A stretch of DNA of 64,000 nucleotides, taken from Vulgatibacter incomptus. Its GTDB lineage: Bacteria; Myxococcota; Myxococcia; Myxococcales; Vulgatibacteraceae. Position numbers and translations under genes: made by a program. The notes below the pieces were generated by a model that had not been told where the DNA came from, ran no database searches, and saw only the letters and a program-made list of their open reading frames with translations. The stretch lies in contig NZ_CP012332.1 of NCBI RefSeq assembly GCF_001263175.1, positions 2,849,501 through 2,913,500 on the forward strand, read 5' to 3'. This document shows positions 33,243 through 41,184 of this stretch, piece after piece; position 1 is the first letter of the stretch; each line of letters begins with the position of its first letter.

Positions 33243-33827
33243 TTAACGAAACCGCCGGTCCAGGCGGAGCGCCGCGGCGAGCTGGCGCAGGTAGACCTTC
33301 CGCGGGACCACGATCTGCCCGAACCGGCTCAGGTGCTCCGTGGGGAGCTGGCTGTCGAGGAGGCGGAAGTCCCGCTCGCGTAGCCGCTCCACCAGGGCCA
33401 CCAGGCAGACCTTCGACGCGTCGGTGGCCCGCGAGAACATCGACTCGCCCATGAAGGCCCCGCCGAGCGCGACGCCGTAGAGGCCGCCGACGAGCTCGCC
33501 GTCCCGATACGCCTCCACGCTATGTGCGAGGCCATGGCGGTGGAGAGCGACGTACGCACCCACGATTTCCTCGCTGATCCACGTCTCTTCGCGAGCGGCG
33601 CAGGCCCGCATCACCTCTTCGAACGCGCTGTCGAAGCGGATCTCGAAGACGCCCTGGCGGATCGTCTTCGCGAGGGACCGCGGCACGTGAAAGGCGTCGA
33701 GGGGGAAGATCGCCCGGGGATCGGGCGAGTACCAGCCGATCTCCGACGTGATCTCGTCCGCCATGGGGAACACCCCACGGCAATAGGCGGAGACGATGAG
33801 CTCGGGTGTGAGCGGGAGGTTGGACAC
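33243..33827 (-). CDS. aat: Leucyl/phenylalanyl-tRNA--protein transferase
   Basis: Attaches Leu or Phe to N-terminal Lys/Arg residues, marking proteins for ClpAP (N-degron pathway). The Aat signature is clear: LTPELIVSAYCRGVFPM at the start, GWYSPDPR, EETWI and the HGLAHSVEAY, GGLYGVALG, FMGESMF run, ending LDSQ and HLSRFG. I prefer the GTG at 33825-33827, giving 194 residues; the longer open frame to 33920 runs through a strong hairpin and so is probably not translated. A terminator follows the stop. Confidence 0.9.
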   Translation of the reverse strand: MSNLPLTPELIVSAYCRGVFPMADEITSEIGWYSPDPRAIFPLDAFHVPRSLAKTIRQGVFEIRFDSAFEEVMRACAAREETWISEEIVGAYVALHRHGLAHSVEAYRDGELVGGLYGVALGGAFMGESMFSRATDASKVCLVALVERLRERDFRLLDSQLPTEHLSRFGQIVVPRKVYLRQLAAALRLDRRFR

Positions 33828-33881
33828 GGGAGCCAACGATAACGACGCGAGCGCCCGGGGCAAGAGCGGGCTAGAGCGTTT

Positions 33882-33990
33882 GAAGGAACCGGCCCCCGCA
33901 GGCGGGACCGGTTCCTTCATCCGCGCTTCGCGCGAAGGCGCTTTTCCGCTGCTCCGCCTTCGGCTCCGCGTGCGCGGAAGGCGCTCTTCT
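33882..33990. repeat. Structured intergenic repeat, copy 1
   Basis: GAAGGAACCGG (33882-33892) pairs perfectly with CCGGTTCCTTC (33908-33918); CCCGC pairs with GCGGG inside. Then a CCGCGC..GCGCGG-type hairpin and the block CTGCTCCGCCTTCGGCTC. Copy 2 is at 56646-56747 with the same order but different outer-stem bases that still pair. A partial second repeat of the last block follows to the stop of the gene at 34009. Confidence 0.8.
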
Positions 33991-34008
33991 TTTTGCTTCG
34001 CCTTCGGC

Positions 34009-34746
34009 TCAGGTGTCCTTGCCCTTCTCGCCCACGAACTGATCCTCCTTGTCGCGGAAGAGGAGGTTGAAGGTGGTGAGCGAGCCGTAGCACTTGGTGA
34101 TGTAGCTCTGGAACTCCACTTTCTCGCCGTCCGTGAGCTTCGCGCTGGCGTTCAGCTTGGCCTCGAGGACCCGGAGGCGGTCCCGGATCATCACCACCTT
34201 GCGCAGCAGCGAGTCGATCGGGATCTCCCGCTCCTGCAGCTCGGAGCTGGCGGGCTTGAGGACGATCGAGCCGCCCTCCCACTTGTTGGCGAGGGGAGGC
34301 GCGTCGCCCTCGCCCAGGGCGTCGCGGATGATCTCGATGAGCTCGTTGCGGGTCATGTCGAGGAGGTCTCCCAGCTCGACGTCCGGCTCTGCCGGACGCG
34401 AGGCTCTGAAGAGGTTGACGCTGGCGCCGCCCGCCTTGCGGATCGTCGGGCCCGCGATCGTCCGGCTGCGCCGGCGCGTGGGGTCGGGAGGCGGCGCGGA
34501 GGGGATCCGGCTGCCCCGAGGGAGGAAGCGCTCGCAGCTCGCGGAGGTGGGGGCGAGGTCGCCCCGTCCCGGCATCAGGCGGCAGGGGCCCACCCAACGC
34601 CCGCTGGCCTCCTGGCGATTGGGCCGCCAGATCAGGCAGTTCCCGCAGACCTTGTCGGTGGGAGAGAGCCCCGCCCGGGCCTCGGTAACCGGATCGGCGG
34701 GCGCCTCCGGGATTCGCTCGTCCTGCTCGCCGCTCCCGTCGTTCAT
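34009..34746 (-). CDS. Hypothetical protein with an N-terminal Cys motif
   Basis: A 245-residue cytoplasmic protein. The N-terminal region contains CGNCLIWRPN, then PCRLMP and SCERFLP, a four-Cys set that could bind zinc or an iron-sulfur centre. The C-terminal half is helical (KLNASAKLTDGEKVEFQSY) with a coiled-coil-like region. I do not recognise the family. The ATG at 34744-34746 is used; a GTG at 34753-34755 is also in frame. Its stop lies at the edge of the structured repeat. Confidence 0.7.
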   Translation of the reverse strand: MNDGSGEQDERIPEAPADPVTEARAGLSPTDKVCGNCLIWRPNRQEASGRWVGPCRLMPGRGDLAPTSASCERFLPRGSRIPSAPPPDPTRRRSRTIAGPTIRKAGGASVNLFRASRPAEPDVELGDLLDMTRNELIEIIRDALGEGDAPPLANKWEGGSIVLKPASSELQEREIPIDSLLRKVVMIRDRLRVLEAKLNASAKLTDGEKVEFQSYITKCYGSLTTFNLLFRDKEDQFVGEKGKDT

Positions 34747-34814
34747 TGCGCGCACCGTAACGAGGAGTCCGATGTGCGGTCAACGGTCGAGCAGCCGACG
34801 GCTCGCGAAAACCT

Positions 34815-35483
34815 CTACCTAGGCCTCATCCGGAACGAGACGAACGAGGCGAGGTCCCGGTGGAGGAAGTACGGGTTGAAGCCCTTCTCGGCGGCGATCG
34901 TGGAGGTCGGCCGGTCGGCGTAGTCGTGGCCCGGGTAGACGATCGTCTCGTCGGGGAGGCCGCCCAGCACGCGATGGAGCGAGTCGAACATCGCCTCCGG
35001 ATCGCCGCCCGGAAAGTCGCAGCGCCCGCAGCCACAGATGAAGAGGGTGTCGCCGGTGAAGACCGCGCTCTCCGCGTGGAAGCACTGGGAGCCGGGCGTA
35101 TGACCCGGCGTGTGCATGCACTTCACCCCGAGCTCGCCAACCGCCACGCTCTCGCCGGGGTCGACCGCCGTGAGCCGCTCGCCGAGCGCCTGGAGCTCCG
35201 CCGAGAACTCCACCTCCTTCCGCTGGGCGTAGGCCCGAACGGTCGGCAGCGCCGAGAGCAGGGGCGCGAGGGCGTTGATGTGGTCCTGGTGGTGGTGCGT
35301 CACCAGCGCGGCGACGAGCTCCTTCCCCTCGGCTCGGACGGCACCGAGGATCGCGTCGAGATCCCAAGCGGGATCGACGACCGCGACCTCCCGTCCGTCC
35401 GCCGGGCCGATCAGGTAGACGAAGTTCTGCATCGGCCCGATCTGGAGCTGCTTCACGAAGAGCGCCACGGCGTCTCCCTTCAC
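34815..35483 (-). CDS. Metallo-beta-lactamase-fold hydrolase (glyoxalase II-like)
   Basis: A 222-residue MBL-fold enzyme. The THHHQDH motif binds two metals; later ligands are HTPGHTPGS (His), GDTLF (Asp) and PGHDY (His), all present. FICGCGRCDFPGG and the loss of extra C-terminal helices place it near the small glyoxalase II-like or persulfide dioxygenase-like subfamilies. Substrate unknown. The ATG overlaps the stop of the MYXO-CTERM protein by 4 bp, so the two are co-translated. Confidence 0.85.
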   Translation of the reverse strand: MKGDAVALFVKQLQIGPMQNFVYLIGPADGREVAVVDPAWDLDAILGAVRAEGKELVAALVTHHHQDHINALAPLLSALPTVRAYAQRKEVEFSAELQALGERLTAVDPGESVAVGELGVKCMHTPGHTPGSQCFHAESAVFTGDTLFICGCGRCDFPGGDPEAMFDSLHRVLGGLPDETIVYPGHDYADRPTSTIAAEKGFNPYFLHRDLASFVSFRMRPR

Positions 35484-36139
35484 CTGACGATCTTACGGAC
35501 GCGGCGCGGAAGGGCCCAGCCGAGGACTGCGAGGAAGCCCAGCCCGCCGACACCAGCCTCCGCGCCGCTACAGCCGCAGGGCCGTCCCGAGGTCGGGACG
35601 ATCGGCTGGGCGATCGGCACGGGCGCGTCCTTGGATCGCGCCTCGCCGGCGCTGGCGGCCTCGGGCGCTTCGGGCGCCGCGCGGCCGCGAGAAGGCGCCG
35701 CTGCGTCGGCCGCCTCCCGGGGCGGCCTTCGGCTCCACGCCTCCACCACCTCGGCCTGCTCCTCGCCCACCCGGTAGAGGCGCCGCAGCTCCTTGCCGTC
35801 GGCGACCTCCATTTCCAGCGGCGTGCCCGTGCGGATCACGATCCGCCGGCCCCCGTCCGCCACCAGCTCCAGCCTGCCGGGCTTCTCCGAGACCGAGACG
35901 GACTCCCAGCCCCGGCGCTCGTCGCCGCAACGCTCGACCACCGCGGCAGGCTCCGCCGAGAGCTCGAGCCAGCAGCCGATCGCCGCCTCACGTCCGGTCT
36001 CGATGGCCCGCTTCACCTCGGAAGGGACCCAGGTTCCGACGAGCTGGGCACCCGCCCGGCCATGGGACTGGGCCCGGGCCTGGACGGCGCCCGCGACGAG
36101 GACGAAGAGAACCAGGATGCGCAGACGGGAGACGGACAT
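35480..36139 (-). CDS. Secreted protein with a MYXO-CTERM-like sorting tail
   Basis: A 219-residue protein with a signal peptide (LRILVLFVLVAGAVQARAQS), a beta-rich middle domain of about 100 residues, an Ala/Pro-rich linker, and a C-terminal tail made of CGCSG, a hydrophobic helix and a basic end (RRVRK). Cys-Gly-Cys before a transmembrane helix followed by Arg-Arg is the MYXO-CTERM pattern, processed in Myxococcota so that the protein is displayed on the cell surface. Function of the main domain is unknown. The gene overlaps the MBL hydrolase gene by 4 bp. Topoisomerase VI subunit A is just upstream. Confidence 0.75.
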   Translation of the reverse strand: MSVSRLRILVLFVLVAGAVQARAQSHGRAGAQLVGTWVPSEVKRAIETGREAAIGCWLELSAEPAAVVERCGDERRGWESVSVSEKPGRLELVADGGRRIVIRTGTPLEMEVADGKELRRLYRVGEEQAEVVEAWSRRPPREAADAAAPSRGRAAPEAPEAASAGEARSKDAPVPIAQPIVPTSGRPCGCSGAEAGVGGLGFLAVLGWALPRRVRKIVR

Positions 36140-36148
36140 GGCTCGTTC

Positions 36149-37252
36149 TTACTCCAGAAAGTCCCTGTCCCGCAGCTTCTTGGGCAGGTACTCCTCCGTG
36201 ATGAACGAGATGCCGCGCCGGGAGAGGGCCTCGATCTCGTACTTCTTGTTGTTGCTGGCCATCGCCTCGAGCTCGCGGCGCCACTGCTTCTTCTCGAACC
36301 ACGGATACTCGAGCATCTGCTTGATCCGCTTGTGGTCGCCGTCGTCCATCCGGATCGCGGTCTCGTCCGGGAGCCTGTACCGCTCGGGGTCGAAGGACGA
36401 GATCCCCACGAAGCGGGCGCCGGGCACCGCCATCCGCATCGACTCGTAGGCCAGGTTGATCGAGCCCTGCTTGATCACCGAGTAGATGTAGAAGCCCCAC
36501 GGATCGTTGTCGACGAGCACGTAGACGGGCAGCTTCAGCTCCGAGTGCATGCGCTGCACGAGCCGCCTCACGCCCCGCGGCGGCTGACCGCCGCCGTGGA
36601 TGAGCATGCACTGCTCCTTCTTCCAGTACTTGTCCTCGTTGAAGCGGCTCCACACCGCCTCCTTCTCGACGAGGAGCACGTACTTCGCCTCGGTCTTCCC
36701 GAAGCGGATCACGTTGGGCTCGACGATCGACGGCACACCCCACCCGCCCGATCCCTGCCGACGCAGATCGATGGTGTCGCCGGAGTCGATGACGGTCATC
36801 GGCCCCACCATCAGCCCCTTGCGGTTGGCGAAGAGGTGGAGCTCCTCGCGGAGCGCGTCCACCGTCACCTCGAGATCCTCGATGATCGGATCCGACTCGT
36901 CCTGCTCGTCGAAGGTGTTCTGGCGCGTGTCACCAAGCGTGTGCTTGGTCATGTAGTAGAGGTCTCGGATGCTGGTGGTCTTGCCGACCTCCAGGAGCTC
37001 CTTGCACGCGCTCGCCACCAGGAAGGTCTGCATGAACTTCTTGGCCTGGGCCACGTTGAAGAACGCGCGCTCCTGCTTGTCCGCGCCGAGCTCGATGATC
37101 TTCTTCTTCGCGTTGAATTGGACGTTGGAGAGGGTGCGCAGCGGTACCACGAGGCGCGGGTTCTTGCGCTTCTTGACCTCCTGGACCACGCCCTTCGCCA
37201 ACGCCTCGATCTTCGCGAGGGTCTTCTTCGCCGTCACGTCCCGGGTCGCCAT
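36149..37252 (-). CDS. top6A: DNA topoisomerase VI subunit A (Spo11-like)
   Basis: The catalytic strand-cleaving subunit of a type IIB topoisomerase, 367 residues. The winged-helix motif RDLYY (96-100) holds the nucleophile tyrosine, most likely Y100. The Toprim domain carries VEKEAVW (Glu) and VLVDNDPWG (Asp-x-Asp) Mg ligands, plus LIHGGGQPPRGVRRL. All essential residues look intact. Topo VI is common in archaea and plants but rare in bacteria. Its ATG shares one base with the top6B stop (37252), so both are on one transcript. Confidence 0.95.
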   Translation of the reverse strand: MATRDVTAKKTLAKIEALAKGVVQEVKKRKNPRLVVPLRTLSNVQFNAKKKIIELGADKQERAFFNVAQAKKFMQTFLVASACKELLEVGKTTSIRDLYYMTKHTLGDTRQNTFDEQDESDPIIEDLEVTVDALREELHLFANRKGLMVGPMTVIDSGDTIDLRRQGSGGWGVPSIVEPNVIRFGKTEAKYVLLVEKEAVWSRFNEDKYWKKEQCMLIHGGGQPPRGVRRLVQRMHSELKLPVYVLVDNDPWGFYIYSVIKQGSINLAYESMRMAVPGARFVGISSFDPERYRLPDETAIRMDDGDHKRIKQMLEYPWFEKKQWRRELEAMASNNKKYEIEALSRRGISFITEEYLPKKLRDRDFLE

Positions 37253-39468
37253 CAGCGCTCCTCCTCGGCTTCCAGCTCTTCGTCGGTGGGCCGCCGCTTC
37301 TTCGGATTCGACGCAACCCGGTCGAGGATCTCGTCGGTCTCCTCACCACCGGTGATCTCGCGGGCGAGGACCACCAGATCGCCCTTCACCTTCTCCCGAT
37401 CGGCGCCCGTGATCTCGTGGAGCGATCGCGCGAGCTCGTCGATGTAGAGCTCGAAGATCGATCGCCGCTTGAGCTCGTAGGCCGCGGCCTTGCGCTTGCG
37501 GATGAAGGCGGCGAGCTTGCGGCCGCAATCCTGGAGCGCCAGGCGGATCTCCGCGAGGAGCTCGGGGTAGTGGGCGATCGCCTCCTTCGACTCGGAGGTG
37601 AACGGCACCCACACCGAGGCGATGTGCACCAGGAGCGCCATCGGCCCCACCGGCAGCGCGCCCCGGGGCTGCTGCAGCTCGTACTTCTTCCAGTCGGTCT
37701 TCATCACCGCGTCGGTGACCCCGCACGCGCCGCGCTGGAAGAGGAGCGGCACGCGATTCGCGAAGCGGTAGAGCTCGATGGTCTTGTCCTGGGGCCAGTC
37801 GCCGCCGTACGCGAGGCCCACCTCCACCTGGAAGGGATTGCCGCGGTAGACCTTCGGTGGCCTCGTCGACGAGACGATGAAGAACTTCTTCCCCTTGATG
37901 ATCTCTTCGCCGGGCTCGGGCGGGACGGCGTCGGCGGCGGCCTTCTCGAGCTCCGCCTGCTTCTCCTCCGAGGTCTTCACCGGCGCCTTCTTCCTGCCGC
38001 GCCTTGCGCCTTTTTCGAGGAGCTCGAGCTGGGGGAGCTCCTCGGCCTCCTCCTCCACCACGCTCAGGAAGGAGATCAGCCCCTGGCGGATCAGCTCGTC
38101 GCCGATCGGCGAGAGGCAGTTCGTCGAGGGCGCCATGATCCGGGTGTCGAGGATCCCCTGCCGCAGCTTCTCGGCGAGCTCGCGATCGTCGGCGAGCTGC
38201 TGGGTCCGGAGGGTGCGCTTGAGCCCCGCGTTGCCGAGGATCTCGTCGGCGACGCCCCCGGACACACGCGAGAAGGAGTTCTGCAGGAAGGAGCGGACGT
38301 CGCGGTACTTCGACTCCGTCGCCATCAGCATCAGCGTCCCGACCTCGACCCCGTGGGGATGGGGCTTGATCTCCAGCGCCTCCTTCGGCGGCTCGGTGGA
38401 CGCGCGAGGGAAGACGAGGGGATCGGCCCCTGGGCGCAGGAAGGTCAACGCGAGGTGCGGGTTCGCGAGGACCGTCTGCTCCACGTAGCGGAGGAGGTAG
38501 CGCTGGCCCCGGCCGTAGTCGGCCTGGAGCTCGAGCTCGACCGTGGTGCCGTGATCCTTCTCGAGGTCCACCTCGGTGTCCGAGAGGACGACCGGGACGT
38601 TTTTGCGGGTGTCGAGCTGCACCTCGAGGCGGTGGGCGGGGCGGCCCTTCCCGGTCTTCGTCCAGACCTGCACCGGCTTGCCGGTGGTGATCTGGCCGTA
38701 CATGGCGGCGGCGGAGATCCCGATGCCCTGCTGTCCGCGCGACTGCTTCAGCCGGTGGAACTTGGAGCCGTAGAGGAGCTTGCCGAAGATCTTGGGGACC
38801 TGCGCCTTCACGATCCCCGGGCCGTTGTCCTCCACGCTCACCACGAAGCGATCGCTCGCACCGGGCACGGCGCGGATCTCGATGGTGAGGTCGGGGAGGA
38901 TCCCGGACTCCTCGCAGGCGTCCAGGGAGTTGTCGACCGCCTCCTTCACCGTGGTGAGCAGCGCCTTCGTGGGGGAGTCGAAGCCCAGGAGGTGGCGATT
39001 CTTGGCGAAGAACTCGGAGACGGAGATCTCGCGCTGCCGCTGCGCCATCTGCTCCGCCGTGGCCTTGCGGCGCGGCTTCGCGGGCGCTTCGCTCGCGGGC
39101 GTCTCGGCCTCGGCGGCGACTTCGATTTCATCCGACGGGGGTGCCTTCGCCCGGGACCTGGGGGCCGGGGCCTTCGCGCCGCCCTTCGCACGCGCCGCGC
39201 CGGTCTTGCCCGCGCCGGCCTTGCCTGCGCCCGCCTTGCCTGCGCCCGCCTTGCCTGCGCCCGCCTTGCCCGCGCCTGCCTTGCCCGCGCCTGCCTTGCC
39301 CGCGCCTGCCTTGCCTGCGCCCGCCTTGCTCGCGCCAGCCTTGCTCGCGCCAGCCTTGCCCGAGGACGCCTTGCCCGCAGTCGCCCTGGCGCCCGACGCC
39401 GGCGAGAGCAGCTCGAGCTGTACGCCCTGCCCGCCGTCGCGGCCGCTCTTCGCCTTGCCCTTCGCCAT
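37252..39468 (-). CDS. top6B: DNA topoisomerase VI subunit B
   Basis: The ATPase subunit of Topo VI, 738 residues. The GHKL fold is seen from [14 protein letters not shown], through the N box [17 protein letters not shown] and G box [14 protein letters not shown]. The helix-two-turn-helix and transducer domains follow. About 95 residues at the N-terminus form an extra tail not found in archaeal enzymes; residues 33-88 are 11 or so copies of a KAGAG pentapeptide, disordered and lysine-rich, possibly for DNA binding. ATP hydrolysis drives subunit A to pass one duplex through another. Confidence 0.95.
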   Translation of the reverse strand: MAKGKAKSGRDGGQGVQLELLSPASGARATAGKASSGKAGASKAGASKAGAGKAGAGKAGAGKAGAGKAGAGKAGAGKAGAGKAGAGKTGAARAKGGAKAPAPRSRAKAPPSDEIEVAAEAETPASEAPAKPRRKATAEQMAQRQREISVSEFFAKNRHLLGFDSPTKALLTTVKEAVDNSLDACEESGILPDLTIEIRAVPGASDRFVVSVEDNGPGIVKAQVPKIFGKLLYGSKFHRLKQSRGQQGIGISAAAMYGQITTGKPVQVWTKTGKGRPAHRLEVQLDTRKNVPVVLSDTEVDLEKDHGTTVELELQADYGRGQRYLLRYVEQTVLANPHLALTFLRPGADPLVFPRASTEPPKEALEIKPHPHGVEVGTLMLMATESKYRDVRSFLQNSFSRVSGGVADEILGNAGLKRTLRTQQLADDRELAEKLRQGILDTRIMAPSTNCLSPIGDELIRQGLISFLSVVEEEAEELPQLELLEKGARRGRKKAPVKTSEEKQAELEKAAADAVPPEPGEEIIKGKKFFIVSSTRPPKVYRGNPFQVEVGLAYGGDWPQDKTIELYRFANRVPLLFQRGACGVTDAVMKTDWKKYELQQPRGALPVGPMALLVHIASVWVPFTSESKEAIAHYPELLAEIRLALQDCGRKLAAFIRKRKAAAYELKRRSIFELYIDELARSLHEITGADREKVKGDLVVLAREITGGEETDEILDRVASNPKKRRPTDEELEAEEER
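39205..39372 (-). repeat. Tandem 15-bp repeats in top6B
   Basis: About eleven copies of a 15-bp unit encoding [10 protein letters not shown], nearly identical at the DNA level. They encode a disordered, lysine-rich N-terminal tail of the topoisomerase. Confidence 0.9.
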
Positions 39469-39591
39469 CGGAGTCCTCCTACATTTCGCCCCTCGGGCCC
39501 GATAACACTTCCGTTTTCCCCCGGCAAAGGGTCGGGCTGTTGGAAACGCGCCGACGCGGGAGTGGTTCCGCCTGCCCGGCTGTTGCCTCGG

Positions 39592-39607
39592 GAGCGGTGG
39601 AAACCGC
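39592..39607. other. Small hairpin in the top6B-htpX gap
   Basis: AGCGGTGGAAACCGCT forms a 6-bp inverted repeat in the divergent gap (39469-39706). The gap also holds TTGCGT at 39630, a possible -35 for htpX with a poor -10 near 39651. Nothing else is clear. Confidence 0.3.
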
Positions 39608-39706
39608 TACGTCCGGGCCTTCCTGGACCTTGCGTTTTCCACCAAATGGTTAGGCTTGCCATTCGAAGCCGACCCGAGCTTCGACGACCTGCGAGAGAGC
39701 GAGACG

Positions 39707-40624
39707 ATGTCCTTCGACACGACCGAGACCCGCCCCTTCCCCACCGGGCCCCGATCGGCCCACCGCGGCTTCGCCAACTGGCTGAAGACCGGCATCCTCA
39801 TGGCCGCGATGACCGCGCTGATCCTCGTGGTCGGCCAGCTCGTCGGCGGCGCCCGCGGCATGCTCTTCGCCGGCGCCTTCGCGGTCGTCTCGAACTTCGT
39901 GGCCTTCTGGTTCAGCGACAAGCTCGCCCTCGCCGTCCACGGCGCGAAGCCCATCGACCGTACGCAGGCCGCCTGGCTCTACGAGATGGTCGAGCGCCTC
40001 ACCCGCCGGGCCGGCCTCCCGATGCCGAAGCTCTACGTGATCCCCAGCCCTGCGCCCAACGCCTTCGCCACGGGCCGCAGCCCGTCCAAGGCGGCGGTGG
40101 CCGTGACGGAGGGGATCCTGCAGATCCTCGATCGGGCCGAGCTGGAGGGGGTCCTCGCCCACGAGCTCGCGCACGTCCGCAACCGCGACACGCTGATCTC
40201 CACCATTGCCGCCACGATCGCCGGCGCGATCTCCGGCATCGCGCACATGATGCAGTGGGCGATGATCTTCGGCGGAGGCCGGAGCCGCGACGAGGAGGAA
40301 GGCGCCGGCGGCGTCATCGGCATGCTCGCGCTGATCATCCTCGCGCCGCTCGCCGCCATGATCCTCCAGCTCGCGCTCTCACGCTCGCGGGAGTTCGGGG
40401 CCGACGCCACCGGAGCCTCCATCTGCGGCAACCCCATGGCCCTCGCCAGCGCCCTCGAGAAGCTCGAGAGGGGCACCCAGAGGATCCCCGACGATCGCCA
40501 CCCGGCCACCGCGCCGCTCTTCATCGTGAACCCGCTCTCAGGCAAGAGCGTCTCCCGCCTCTTCTCGACCCATCCCCCCACCGAAGAGCGGGTCAAGCGG
40601 CTCCGCGCCATGCGCTCGTACTGA
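39707..40624 (+). CDS. htpX: Membrane zinc metalloprotease HtpX
   Basis: Inner-membrane M48 protease for membrane protein quality control. HELAH (from VLAHELAHVRNRD) is the zinc HExxH motif, ALSRSREFGADATGA supplies the third ligand, and four hydrophobic segments (two at the N-terminus, two central) match HtpX. I use the ATG at 39707, giving 305 residues. A TTG at 39656 would add 17 residues, but a candidate promoter would then lie within the reading frame. A 10-bp stem hairpin follows the stop. Confidence 0.92.
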   Translation: MSFDTTETRPFPTGPRSAHRGFANWLKTGILMAAMTALILVVGQLVGGARGMLFAGAFAVVSNFVAFWFSDKLALAVHGAKPIDRTQAAWLYEMVERLTRRAGLPMPKLYVIPSPAPNAFATGRSPSKAAVAVTEGILQILDRAELEGVLAHELAHVRNRDTLISTIAATIAGAISGIAHMMQWAMIFGGGRSRDEEEGAGGVIGMLALIILAPLAAMILQLALSRSREFGADATGASICGNPMALASALEKLERGTQRIPDDRHPATAPLFIVNPLSGKSVSRLFSTHPPTEERVKRLRAMRSY

Positions 40625-40631
40625 GCGCGCC

Positions 40632-40662
40632 GGGCCGACACGTCGCGTGAATGTGTCGGCCC
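40632..40662 (+). terminator. Hairpin after htpX
   Basis: GGGCCGACAC (40632-40641) and GTGTCGGCCC (40653-40662) make a perfect 10-bp stem, 8 bp after the stop. There is no T-run. Likely terminator or 3'-end stabiliser. Confidence 0.6.
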
Positions 40663-40802
40663 CACGACCCTCCAGCGCCCCGGGATCACGCGCGTTTCTC
40701 CAGACCCCCGATTGGACGCTTCCCTCCGTTGCCAACGCCCGGGACCGCCTCCATCCTCGCCCCCATCCATTCGAACGGGCACGAGCTGCCAGGGGGCGCG
40801 TG

Positions 40803-41087
40803 ATGAGCGAGCTGAGGATCGAGCGCGAGGCGATGGAGGCGGGTGCGCTCCGACTTCGGCTCGAGGGCGTTCTGGACGGCGGCGGCGCCTACCTCCTGCG
40901 GGACCGGATCACCTCCCTTGCCCAGCCCGTGGTCGTGGACTTCTCGCGGCTGGAGCGCCTCTCCGACTTCGGCCTCGGCATCCTCGGTATGGCCATCTGC
41001 GAGCTCGATCTCGACGTCCAGCTCGTGGGCCTGGGCAACCACGCCCAGCGGATCCTCCGCGCCTTCGGAATCGCCGCTGCAGCTTGA
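40803..41087 (+). CDS. STAS-domain protein without the usual phospho-serine
   Basis: A 94-residue single STAS domain of the anti-anti-sigma type: a beta strand (LRLRLEGVLDGGGAYLL), VVVDFSRL, then LSDFGLGILG. The family motif DSSGLG, whose second Ser is phosphorylated in SpoIIAA, reads SDFGLG here, so phosphorylation at that site is not possible. Start ATG with GGGGG upstream. No anti-sigma partner lies nearby. Confidence 0.7.
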   Translation: MSELRIEREAMEAGALRLRLEGVLDGGGAYLLRDRITSLAQPVVVDFSRLERLSDFGLGILGMAICELDLDVQLVGLGNHAQRILRAFGIAAAA

Positions 41088-41184
41088 TCCGCCGGTGCGC
41101 GGACCTTGCACCCGCCGTCTGTAGTCAGCAGACTCGCCCCGAGGTGGCTGTCGTCGAACGGTCCCGTCGCGAGGAGATGGCGGC

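Noticed and set aside
33828-33920. N-terminal extension of Aat to 33920
   Set aside because: It is encoded by the structured intergenic repeat and would give an N-terminus unlike the Aat family.
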